DNA of 64,000 nucleotides from the NCBI GenBank assembly GCA_012798435.1, contig JAAZNF010000056.1:1-64000 (forward strand). The letters are read 5' to 3'. The DNA is from Myxococcales bacterium (GTDB lineage: Bacteria; Myxococcota; B64-G9). Shown here piece by piece: positions 16,705-24,875 of this stretch. Made by a program: the position numbers and the translations under genes. Every line of letters begins with the position of its first letter. Position 1 is the first letter of the stretch. A model generated the notes under the pieces. That model made no database searches. It was not told the origin of the DNA and saw only the letters and a list, made by a program, of their open reading frames with translations.

Positions 16705-17925
16705 TTATTTGGAGATCCTCGGCGGGGTGTAGTTCTTCTTCGGATCCAGCGGCTGCGTGTAGGGGCTATTCCAGTCGCGCTCGAAGAGCGTTCTGAGCGA
16801 AGAGGCGAAGGTCGGGCTCTTCACCCACAGGCCGACGTTGCGGGCCGAGTAGAAGTAGCTCTTCTCCCAGTTGTTGCTGCCGACCCAGCCGTAGCGCCCG
16901 TCGATGGTCATGGTCTTGGCGTGCAGCACTCGTGCGAAGGAGATGAAGCGGTTCGGCACCTGGGGGATGGTGATGAAACGCACAGTGAGGTTTTCGACCC
17001 CGTAAAGACGCTTGATGTAGTCGATGGCCGGCTTGCGAAAACTCCAGTCGGAGAGCAACAGGCGCACCTTGACCCCGCGCGCCGCCGCGTCCCGCAGAGC
17101 CTGGTCGAGCTCGCTCCAGGTCTCGCGGCCCTCCCCGGCCAGCGAGTAGGTGAGCAGCTCCACCGTGATCTCTTTCTTCGCGCGCCGGATGCCCGAGAGC
17201 ATCTTCTGGAGATCCCAGGCGCTGCGCGAGGGGTTCAGCCCTTCGGGTGAAGAGAGGGGTTTTACCAGGATCTCTTCCCCACCGAGCCGCATGCGCACGG
17301 GTTTGTGGCCAGACCGCGACTCGGCCATGCGCGAGAGCTTCGCCGGGTCCGGGTTCTTGGCGAGCTCCCAGTCGGTCTCGAACACCCGGGCGAAATACCC
17401 GGCCACCTCACCGTTCTTGACCCGCACCCCGATCTCGCGCACGTGGGAGAGCGAGCGCCAGTCGAAGTTCTGGCTGCCCAGGAACACCTGCTCCCCGTCC
17501 ACCACGAAGAACTTGGCGTGCTGGATGCCGCGACCCATGAGCGCCGGCACGTCCAGCAAGCGGGCCTCGATGCCCTTCTCGGCGCGCAGCCGATCGAGGG
17601 GTTTTATGTACTTTTTGGTGAAGCCCTTGTCCAATACGATGCGCACCCGCACCCCGCGCCGGGCGGCCTGGAGGATGGCCTCCAGGATCGGTTCCAGCGC
17701 CTCGCCCTTCCTGCTCGCGATGTAGAACTGCTCGATATCCAGGGTCTTTTTTGCCTCGCCGATCATCTCCAGCCACACCTCGGGGGCGTTTCGCACCTCT
17801 GGGGTATCGAGCTCGGTCCCTTGCGGGACCGATTCCACCAGCTCGAATTCGGGCCAGGGCGTCTGTGCCGCCACGGGCAAGAAACCGAGCCAGATCCACA
17901 ACACGATGACGAGCTGCGCGCGCAT
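16705..17925 (-). CDS. Secreted phospholipase D-family protein with two HKD motifs
   Basis: A 406-residue exported protein of the phospholipase D superfamily. Signal peptide to about residue 21 (VAAQ-TP). Two catalytic HxK(x4)D motifs are intact: His136-Ala-Lys with VVDGEQVFLGSQNFD, and His335-Ala-Lys with TIDGRYGWVGSNN, giving the two-half active site of phospholipase D, cardiolipin-synthase or nuclease members. The ATG at 17925 has GGGAGG upstream and starts the signal peptide. It is divergent from the gene at 18045. Secretion and lack of membrane helices suggest a phosphodiesterase acting on lipids or nucleic acid outside the cytoplasm; the substrate cannot be decided. Confidence 0.88.
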   Translation of the reverse strand: MRAQLVIVLWIWLGFLPVAAQTPWPEFELVESVPQGTELDTPEVRNAPEVWLEMIGEAKKTLDIEQFYIASRKGEALEPILEAILQAARRGVRVRIVLDKGFTKKYIKPLDRLRAEKGIEARLLDVPALMGRGIQHAKFFVVDGEQVFLGSQNFDWRSLSHVREIGVRVKNGEVAGYFARVFETDWELAKNPDPAKLSRMAESRSGHKPVRMRLGGEEILVKPLSSPEGLNPSRSAWDLQKMLSGIRRAKKEITVELLTYSLAGEGRETWSELDQALRDAAARGVKVRLLLSDWSFRKPAIDYIKRLYGVENLTVRFITIPQVPNRFISFARVLHAKTMTIDGRYGWVGSNNWEKSYFYSARNVGLWVKSPTFASSLRTLFERDWNSPYTQPLDPKKNYTPPRISK

Positions 17926-18044
17926 GCCGTTCGCCTCCCTGCTTTTCGAACCTTGGCGCAAAACCGGACAGGGCGCAAGCTCGAACGATTCGGCGTTGCG
18001 CGGCCATCCGGCCTGCGCTACACTCTGGCCGACTCGAGGAAGGC

Positions 18045-20231
18045 ATGGCCGATCCCAATCAATGGAAGAGCCTGGTCCGGGAGTTCAAGATCCTCCAGGC
18101 CCGCAAGCAAGCCTCCGGAACCGGACGGCTGCCCAAGAAGGACGAGGAGCGCCTGGCCTTCCTGGCCGAGCACCTGGGCGAGGCCCAGGAGGAAAAGCGG
18201 ATCGAGATCTCGGAGAGCGAAGACAAGGGCCCCAAGGTCAAGACCTCCGACGACCACTACGCCACCGAGATTGGCAAGGAGACCCTCGAGAAGGCCGCCG
18301 CCTACGAGCCCGAAAAGCGCTGGGTGAAGCAAGAGCGCGAGCAGCGCGCGTTTGAAGCGCGCGACTCGCGCCAGGGCAAGGCCACCTTCCGCCAGCAGGG
18401 CCTGTCGCAGTTCGCCGTGGAGCTCTCCGAGGATCTCAAGGGCGGCGAGCTGGGCATCAGCGATGCACCGCAGGAGGAAGAGGCTCAGGCCCGTCGCGAC
18501 TCCCACCGCGCCATCATGGTCAACGACGAGGTGGACAAGTTCATCAAGAAGTCGGATGGCCCCAAGCCCAACCCCTTCGCCATCGAGCTGGACGACGGGC
18601 TGGCCCGGGCGCTCGGCAAGGCCAAGACCTTCGACCAGTCGGCAGTGCCGGACACCGCGGCCAAGAGTTTCGAGGTGGACCTGCCCGAGGAGGAGGCCGA
18701 GGCCATCACGGCGGCAGGAAGGCCGGCGCAGCGGGCCGAGGAGATATCCGAGGAGCTACAGGGGCTGCTGAACAAGAGCTACGACCTGCCCGCGGAGAAG
18801 AAAAAGGCCCTCTCCCTGGGCGAGGCCACCACCCACGAGGCGGCGGAGGACGAGGAGGCCAACCTGGACCTGGACCTCATGCGCCAGGCGGTCCAGTACG
18901 CGGAAAAGAAGAAGCTGGTCGAGAAGGATCAATCGTCCTGGGCCGTGGACGAGGACGGCAACGAGATCGAGGCCAAGGAGCCCGAGGACGAGGCCGGCGC
19001 CATCCTGTCGCCGGTCATTCCGGCGGCCGACAAGCCCCGGCCACGCTTCTCCGATGGCAAGCCCACCCAGCCGTTCGCCTACGCCGAGCCGGGCTCGGGC
19101 GAGCTGGAGCTGCCGTTGCCGGACGCCGGTTCCGGAGAGGCGGCGGTCGAGCTGGAGATCTCGGCGGAGAAGGAATCGCCCACGCTCACCCGCAACAAGC
19201 CCTCGATCGAGTACCGGCCCGAGGATCTACCGCCGCCGCCTGCGAGCAGCGCCGGCGTGGACAATGTACCGGACCTCTCGGAGGGCTCCGACCCCGGCGC
19301 GCGGGACTTCGGCCAGGGGCCAGCGACTGTGGCACCCCCGACCAATGCGTCAGCTGCCACCGGTGGCGACGCGCTGGACGCTTTCTGGGGGCTATCGGGA
19401 GAGCAAACGCAGAGCGCGCCCCAGCCTCCCCCGCCCGCGAAACCGCCAACGCCGGCGCCCGCGCGCTGGGGAGGGGCCTCGACCCGGCCCACCGTGCCCA
19501 CCCAGCCGGCCGCGCGAGCGCAGTCGGAGCCGGTTTCGCTGGACGAGCTGACCGTCCCCGAGCCCGCCCCGGCACCGCCGAAACCCGGTCGGGTGCTGCC
19601 GGCCCTGGGCGCCAAACGGGCCCCGGCCGCCGCGCCGCGCCCGGCCGAGGCGCCCGCCGCCGAGCCACCGAGGCGGCGCTCGCTCCTGGGACCGTCCAGC
19701 GATGGCTCGGGCTCGCTGGTCGATTCGCTCTTTGGCGAGGAACCCGCAGCAACCACGGAGGCCGAGGTGACGCTGCCCCAGGGCCGTCGCCGGGCAGCCG
19801 CGGCCGCTCCGGTGCCGTCGCGCGGCGTTGTGGTAGCGGCGCGTGGGGCGAAGAACGACCTCAAGGGCTCGCGGCGCGCCACGGTCCACTTCAAGGACGG
19901 CGTCACCCGCCGGGGCACCGTCGGCGAGATCGACCTCGACGCCGCCAGCATCCAACTCACCCCGCAGGACGGCGGCGCCCCGGAGAGCTTCAACGCGCTG
20001 GCATTGAAGACCATCTTTTTGCTGCTCCCGCCCGGCGCGGCCTACCCGGAGAAGCAGGGCCAGCGGGTGCGCGTGGTGCTGATCGACGGCCGGACGCTGC
20101 AAGGCTCATCGACCGACTACCACCCCAACCGCAACGCCTTCACCCTGTTCCCCGCCGAGGACCGCGGCAACATCGAGCGCATCATCGTGTTCAACGGCGC
20201 GGTGAAGAACATCTGGTTCGAGGAAGCCTGA
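18045..20231 (+). CDS. Large acidic disordered protein with C-terminal SH3/LSm-like region
   Basis: A 728-residue protein without signal peptide or membrane helix. Residues 1-45 are basic-amphipathic (NQWKSLVREFKILQARK), 46-350 are charged and acidic with repeated short segments of the type FAVELSEDL / FAIELDDGL / FEVDLPEEE. Residues 350-600 are Pro/Ala/Glu-rich and probably disordered. From about 610 a small beta-rich domain occurs, apparently two related halves (ATVHFKDGVTRRGTVGEIDL and VRVVLIDGRTLQGSSTDY), like tandem SH3/LSm-type barrels; I recall similar C-termini in myxobacterial proteins (DUF6982-like), but that name is from memory. Cytoplasmic scaffold or regulator is a guess. Confidence 0.75.
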   Translation: MADPNQWKSLVREFKILQARKQASGTGRLPKKDEERLAFLAEHLGEAQEEKRIEISESEDKGPKVKTSDDHYATEIGKETLEKAAAYEPEKRWVKQEREQRAFEARDSRQGKATFRQQGLSQFAVELSEDLKGGELGISDAPQEEEAQARRDSHRAIMVNDEVDKFIKKSDGPKPNPFAIELDDGLARALGKAKTFDQSAVPDTAAKSFEVDLPEEEAEAITAAGRPAQRAEEISEELQGLLNKSYDLPAEKKKALSLGEATTHEAAEDEEANLDLDLMRQAVQYAEKKKLVEKDQSSWAVDEDGNEIEAKEPEDEAGAILSPVIPAADKPRPRFSDGKPTQPFAYAEPGSGELELPLPDAGSGEAAVELEISAEKESPTLTRNKPSIEYRPEDLPPPPASSAGVDNVPDLSEGSDPGARDFGQGPATVAPPTNASAATGGDALDAFWGLSGEQTQSAPQPPPPAKPPTPAPARWGGASTRPTVPTQPAARAQSEPVSLDELTVPEPAPAPPKPGRVLPALGAKRAPAAAPRPAEAPAAEPPRRRSLLGPSSDGSGSLVDSLFGEEPAATTEAEVTLPQGRRRAAAAAPVPSRGVVVAARGAKNDLKGSRRATVHFKDGVTRRGTVGEIDLDAASIQLTPQDGGAPESFNALALKTIFLLLPPGAAYPEKQGQRVRVVLIDGRTLQGSSTDYHPNRNAFTLFPAEDRGNIERIIVFNGAVKNIWFEEA

Positions 20232-20267
20232 CCGGCCGGCGAGCGCGGCCAGACACGATCTGGAAGG

Positions 20268-21563
20268 TCAGCCGAAAAACAGCCGGGTGAACAACACCGC
20301 GGCGCAGATGCCGCCCAGGTCGGCCAAAAGCCCCGCGGCCAGGGCGTGTCGTACCTTGCCGATCTGCACCGAGCCGAAGTACACCGCCAGGATGTACAGG
20401 GTGGTGTCGGTGCTGCCTTGCATCACCGAGGCCATGTTCCCCACCAGCGAGTCCGGGCCGTACTGTTGCAGCAGGCCGGTCATGTAGGCGAACGAGCCGC
20501 TGCCCGACAGCGGCCGCAGGAAGGCCTGGGGCAGGACCTCCACCGGCATCCCCAGGGCCGAGGTGACCACGCCGACGCTCTGCGCCAGAAGCTCCATGGC
20601 GCCGGAGGCCCGGAACATCCCCACCGCCACGATCACCGCCACCAGGTAGGGGATGATGCGCACCGCGATCTGGAACCCCTCCTTGCCGCCCTCGATCAGC
20701 GACTCGTAGACCTTGACCCGCCGCGAGAGCCCGAAGAGCACCAGCCCGCCCATGAGCGCCGGCAGGGCCCACCAGGAGAAGAACTCCTTCACCAGCGCGC
20801 CGGCGGGTGCCGTACCGGCCGAGCGCGCGAAGTGCAGCACGGCGGCGGCCGCCCAGGCCAGCAGGCACCCCCACACCAGCAGCCGCACGAAAAGACCCGC
20901 CTTTTCCGGCGGAGGCGGCATGGCCGTCTCGACGGCAGGCGCGGCTGCATCTCCCGAGGGCCCCCCCGCCGGCGCCGGGGGGCGGAAGCGCCGCAGGCGC
21001 GAGAGCAACTTCGCGGCCACGATGGCGCACAGCACCGAGGTCATCCCCGACAGGATGGTGGGCAACCAGATGCCGGCCGGATCCTGCGAGCCGGCCATGG
21101 CGCGCACGTTGATGGTGCCGGTGGGGAAAAGCGCCAACCCTGCGGTGTTGATGGCCAAGAAGAGGCACATGGCGTTGGTGGCCGTGCCCGGGTGGGGGTT
21201 GAGGCGTTGCAGGTCGGCCATGGCCTTGAGCCCCATGGGGGTGGCGGCATTGCCCAGGCCCAGCATGTTGGCGCCGATGGTGAGGATCATGCCGCTCATG
21301 GCCGGGTGCTCCGCCGGCACGTCCGGGAACAGCCAGCGCATGGGGCGCCGCAGCAACCGCGCCAGGTGGTGCAGCAGGCCCCCGTCCTGGGCGATGCGCA
21401 TCAGCCCCAGCCACAGGGTCATCACCCCCACCAGTTTCAGGGCGAGCTGGACCGCCTCCTGGGCCGACTGGAACGAGGCCTGGGTGAGCGCCTCCATGCG
21501 CCCGGTGAACCCGGCGCACAGGATGGCCGATACCATCAGGCCCAGCCAGACCCAGTTCATCAT
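20268..21563 (-). CDS. Fused SpmA-SpmB-type nucleoside-recognition membrane protein
   Basis: A 431-residue multi-pass membrane protein in which the N-terminal half (about 1-195) matches spore maturation protein A and the C-terminal half (about 210-431) spore maturation protein B, both 'Gate' domain proteins. Landmarks are LGLGNAATPMGLKAM and NAMCLFLAINTAGLALFPT in the first half, and LRPLSGSGSFA and VMQGSTDTTLYILAVYFGSV in the second. In Bacillus the two are separate genes of poorly known function in spore core dehydration; outside spore formers the role is unknown, possibly transport. ATGATG at 21563 has AAGGAG upstream. It is divergent from 21690. Confidence 0.9.
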   Translation of the reverse strand: MMNWVWLGLMVSAILCAGFTGRMEALTQASFQSAQEAVQLALKLVGVMTLWLGLMRIAQDGGLLHHLARLLRRPMRWLFPDVPAEHPAMSGMILTIGANMLGLGNAATPMGLKAMADLQRLNPHPGTATNAMCLFLAINTAGLALFPTGTINVRAMAGSQDPAGIWLPTILSGMTSVLCAIVAAKLLSRLRRFRPPAPAGGPSGDAAAPAVETAMPPPPEKAGLFVRLLVWGCLLAWAAAAVLHFARSAGTAPAGALVKEFFSWWALPALMGGLVLFGLSRRVKVYESLIEGGKEGFQIAVRIIPYLVAVIVAVGMFRASGAMELLAQSVGVVTSALGMPVEVLPQAFLRPLSGSGSFAYMTGLLQQYGPDSLVGNMASVMQGSTDTTLYILAVYFGSVQIGKVRHALAAGLLADLGGICAAVLFTRLFFG

Positions 21564-21689
21564 ACGGGCTCGCTCCTTGCCGTGGTCCGGCGCAATATGT
21601 GCCAGGATCCGCCGCGCTGTCAAACGGGCCGCGGTGGGCCTTTCACGCCGGGATTGCGTGCGGGCGGTGGCGGTGCTACCAAGGACCCC

Positions 21690-24176
21690 ATGCACGACGA
21701 GACCCATCCGGCTGGCGACACGCCCGCCCCGTCCCGGTCGCACCCCGGCACGCTCCTTCTCCTTGGCGTCATGTTCACCTTGACCGGCGGCAGCGCCTTG
21801 GTGGTGGAGCAGGTGTTCGAGAAGTTCCTGTCCACGGTGGTGGGCGCCTCTACCCCCGCCGCCACGGTGGTGCTGTCGGTGTTCTTCGCGGGGCTCTTTG
21901 CGGGCGGCCTGCTCTACAAGCGTCTGCGGCGCCGGGCGGGGAACCCGTTGCGCCTGTACGCGCTGCTGGAAGGCGGGGTGGGGCTGTTCGCCCTGCTGCT
22001 GGCCTTCACCTTCGGCTGGGCCCAGGAGATCTCGAGCCGCATCGTGGCCCTGGGTGGCGAGAACGCCCCGGCGGTGTTTGTGCTGCGCCTGCTGGTCGCC
22101 GCGGTGTGGATCCTGCCGCCCACCCTGGCCATGGGGGCCACCTTCCCCGCGGTGGCCGGAGTGCTGCGCGAGGCCGGCCTCCCCGAGACGACCCAGAAGC
22201 GGCTCACCAGCCGCTTCTACTCGCAGAACCTGCTGGGCGCGGTGGCCGGCTCCTTCCTGGCTCCGTACCTCATGTTTCCCTGGCTCGGCCTCACCGGCAC
22301 CTTGCTGTTGCTCGCCGGGGTACAGCTTGCGGTGGGCGTGGCCGCCGGGTGGCTGGCCCGTCGCCGCCCGACCGACCCGCAGGACGCCGCGGCGCTCCCC
22401 GACCTGGCCCGCTCCCTGCGTGGCCTGTGGGCCCACCCCGCCCGTCGCCTGCTGATGCTCATCTCGCTGACCTCGGGGTTCGTGATCTTCTCGACCGAGG
22501 TGGTCTGGATCCACCTCATCGGCGTCGTGCTGGGCATGTCGGTGTACGCCTTCGCGGTCATGCTGGGGGTGGTACTGCTCGGGCTCTTCATCGGCAGTTT
22601 CGTGGTGGCCTCGCTGCGCCGCCACGAGCACCTGGCCGAAGGACTGATGATCTTCCTGCTGTGCGCCGCCGGCCTGTGCGGCCTGCTGTTTGCCAGCCTG
22701 TGGGACCGCGCCCCGCTGCTGCTGCTCTCCTGGGGCCAGGAGGTGGCAGGCTTCTGGGACGGGGAGTTATTGCGCCTAGCGGCGGCCTTCCTGCTCATGC
22801 TGCTGCCCGCGGTCCTGCTCGGCATGGTGTACCCGCTCATCTTCCGCCTGCCGGCCTTCCCGGCCCAGGACGCGGACGGCGCGGCCGGCGTGCTGGGCGC
22901 CATCAACGCCGCCGGCAGCATCCTGGGGGCGCTGCTCACCGGCTTTGTGCTCATCCCCGCCCTCGGCTCGGAGAACACCCTGATCTCGCTCGCGTTGATC
23001 CCCATCCTCATCGGACTTGCCCTGGGCGCGCGCATGCTGCGCGCCGGGCCGCGGCTGCGCCTGGGCGCCCTGCTCGCCCTCGGCGCGGCGCTGCCGGGGC
23101 TGTGGATCGCCGTCCGACCGGCCTGGGACCGGCTGCTGCTCACCTCCGGCATCAACGTGTACTTCGCGCCGCTCCACGTGACCGCGCGCTCGCGGCTGCG
23201 GTTCTTCCACGAGGACACCTACGGCGGCATCACCACGGTGGTGGAGAATCCCATCCAGCGCGGGGTGGAGCGGGTGCTGCTCACCAACGGGAAATTCCAG
23301 GGGAACGACGCCAACGAGGCAGCGGCCCAGATCGGCATTGCGCTCGTGCCGACCCTGCTCGCCGCCGAGCTGGACGAGGCGCTGGTGGTCGGCCTGGGCA
23401 CCGGACACAGCGCCGCCATCTTGCGGGCGGCCGGTGTGCGTCATCTGGAGATCGCCGAGATCTCGCCGGGCATCGTCCAGGCTTCGCGCGAGCACTTCGC
23501 CGATATCAACGATGGCCTGCTCACCCGAGCCGATGTGCACCTCGTGCTCGAGGACGGGCGCAACCACCTGCTGCGCACGGATCGGCGCTACTCGCTCGTC
23601 TCCATGGAGCTCTCCAGCGTGTGGTTCGCGGGCGTGAGCAACCTGTACTCGCGGGAGTTCTACCGGCTGGTGCGAACGCGCCTCCGCCCCGGCGGGGTGT
23701 TCCAGCAGTGGGTGCAGCTTCACCACATGGGCGTGCCGGAGTTTCTGTCCATGGTGGCCACGCTGCGGGAGGAATTCCCGTACGTGTCGCTGTGGCTGCT
23801 GGGCGGGCAGGGTGTGCTGGCCGCCAGCGAAGGCCCGCAATCCATCCCGGCGGGGCGGCGGGAGACTCTCGCGGCGCGCGCCGAGATGGCGCCGCACCTT
23901 ACGCGCCTGCAAGAGATCACCGGCTTTACGCTCGCCGACATCGAGGGGGGCCGGCTGCTCGATCCCGACGACGTCGATCGCCTGGCGCGCGCGGCGCGGG
24001 AGCGCAAGCTGCCACTCAACAGCGACGGCAACCGCTTCCTGGAGTACGCCACCCCGCGCTACAACCTGGTGCGCCGCGACACCCGCCGGGATATCCTGCG
24101 CGCCCTGCTCGAGTTCGTGCCACCGGAGCTACGCCTGGAGCGCGCCGGGAAAGTCGGCCTGCCGCTCGAGCCGTAA
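21690..24176 (+). CDS. Membrane-anchored spermidine-synthase-like protein
   Basis: An 828-residue protein. Residues 20-470 contain about 12 membrane helices of MFS-like texture; residues 490-828 form a soluble spermidine-synthase-like (Rossmann methyltransferase-fold) domain with YGGITTVVEN, LTNGKFQGND, EALVVGLGTGHSA and LEIAEISPGIVQASREHF. Such fusions are widespread in Proteobacteria. The aminopropyl-transferase residues cannot be confirmed by eye: the usual spermidine-synthase DG..Q..DE..YHE stretch appears altered to HEDTYGG. The enzymatic reaction is thus uncertain. AAGGA precedes the ATG. The GNAT gene follows 63 bases later. Confidence 0.85.
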   Translation: MHDETHPAGDTPAPSRSHPGTLLLLGVMFTLTGGSALVVEQVFEKFLSTVVGASTPAATVVLSVFFAGLFAGGLLYKRLRRRAGNPLRLYALLEGGVGLFALLLAFTFGWAQEISSRIVALGGENAPAVFVLRLLVAAVWILPPTLAMGATFPAVAGVLREAGLPETTQKRLTSRFYSQNLLGAVAGSFLAPYLMFPWLGLTGTLLLLAGVQLAVGVAAGWLARRRPTDPQDAAALPDLARSLRGLWAHPARRLLMLISLTSGFVIFSTEVVWIHLIGVVLGMSVYAFAVMLGVVLLGLFIGSFVVASLRRHEHLAEGLMIFLLCAAGLCGLLFASLWDRAPLLLLSWGQEVAGFWDGELLRLAAAFLLMLLPAVLLGMVYPLIFRLPAFPAQDADGAAGVLGAINAAGSILGALLTGFVLIPALGSENTLISLALIPILIGLALGARMLRAGPRLRLGALLALGAALPGLWIAVRPAWDRLLLTSGINVYFAPLHVTARSRLRFFHEDTYGGITTVVENPIQRGVERVLLTNGKFQGNDANEAAAQIGIALVPTLLAAELDEALVVGLGTGHSAAILRAAGVRHLEIAEISPGIVQASREHFADINDGLLTRADVHLVLEDGRNHLLRTDRRYSLVSMELSSVWFAGVSNLYSREFYRLVRTRLRPGGVFQQWVQLHHMGVPEFLSMVATLREEFPYVSLWLLGGQGVLAASEGPQSIPAGRRETLAARAEMAPHLTRLQEITGFTLADIEGGRLLDPDDVDRLARAARERKLPLNSDGNRFLEYATPRYNLVRRDTRRDILRALLEFVPPELRLERAGKVGLPLEP

Positions 24177-24239
24177 AGAATCCGGCGCGGATTGACAGCC
24201 GGGCGGCGCCGGGTTGTAATGCCGCGCGGGAGGAGAGCC

Positions 24240-24872
24240 ATGAGCGAACCTGCGGACCTGATGGACTTTCACGAGTACCCCAAGACCGTCACCATCGGCG
24301 ACGGGCAGAAGGTGACCCTGCGGCCCATGCGGGCCGACGACCGCGACCGGTTGTTCGCCTTCTTCAAGCGCATCCCGGCGGAGGAGCGACGCGCCTTCAA
24401 GCACGACGTGAGCCAGCGCGAGGTCATCACCAACTGGTGCCGCGCTCTCGACTATGACCGCGTGCTGCCTATCCTGGCGCTCTCCGGCGAGGGCGACAAG
24501 GAGCGGGTGGTGGCCGACGGCACCCTGCACACCGAGCGTCACGGCTGGGACACCCACGTGGCCCGGCTGCGGCTGACGGTGGATCCCGAGCTGCGCAAGC
24601 GTGGCCTGGGCCAGGTGATGCTGCGCGAGCTGTACCACCGGGCCAGCCTGCGCGGCATCGAGAAGGTCCAGGTGGAGGTGCGCGCCGACAACGCCCACGC
24701 CATCTCGCTGCTGCAGAAGCTCGGCTACAAGCAAGAGGCGGTGTTCGTGCACCACGCCCTGGATCTCGAGGGCAAGAAGCACGACGTGATCATCTTCTAC
24801 AACGACATGAACGAGCTATGGCAGAAGATGGCCGACCTCAACATCGACTCGGACTTCTTCCTCATCCCCTAG
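24240..24872 (+). CDS. GNAT family N-acetyltransferase
   Basis: A 210-residue acetyltransferase of the GNAT fold that transfers acetyl from acetyl-CoA to an amine. The acetyl-CoA loop is visible as RLTVDPELRKRGLGQVML (R-x-x-G-x-G type), followed by VRADNAHAISLLQKLGYKQEAVF, the usual C-terminal half. The N-terminal part (LRPMRADDRDRLFAFFKRIP) matches RimI/RimJ-like members. A tail of about 30 residues ends in DFFLIP. GGAGGAGA precedes the ATG. It converges with the Omp85 gene 3 bases away. The substrate, protein or small molecule, is unknown. Confidence 0.9.
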   Translation: MSEPADLMDFHEYPKTVTIGDGQKVTLRPMRADDRDRLFAFFKRIPAEERRAFKHDVSQREVITNWCRALDYDRVLPILALSGEGDKERVVADGTLHTERHGWDTHVARLRLTVDPELRKRGLGQVMLRELYHRASLRGIEKVQVEVRADNAHAISLLQKLGYKQEAVFVHHALDLEGKKHDVIIFYNDMNELWQKMADLNIDSDFFLIP

Positions 24873-24875
24873 CGG

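Noticed and set aside
20346-21689. Upstream extension of the spermidine-synthase-like gene
   Set aside because: The 448 upstream codons are antisense to the SpmA-SpmB gene and have no start signal; ATG 21690 has AAGGA.
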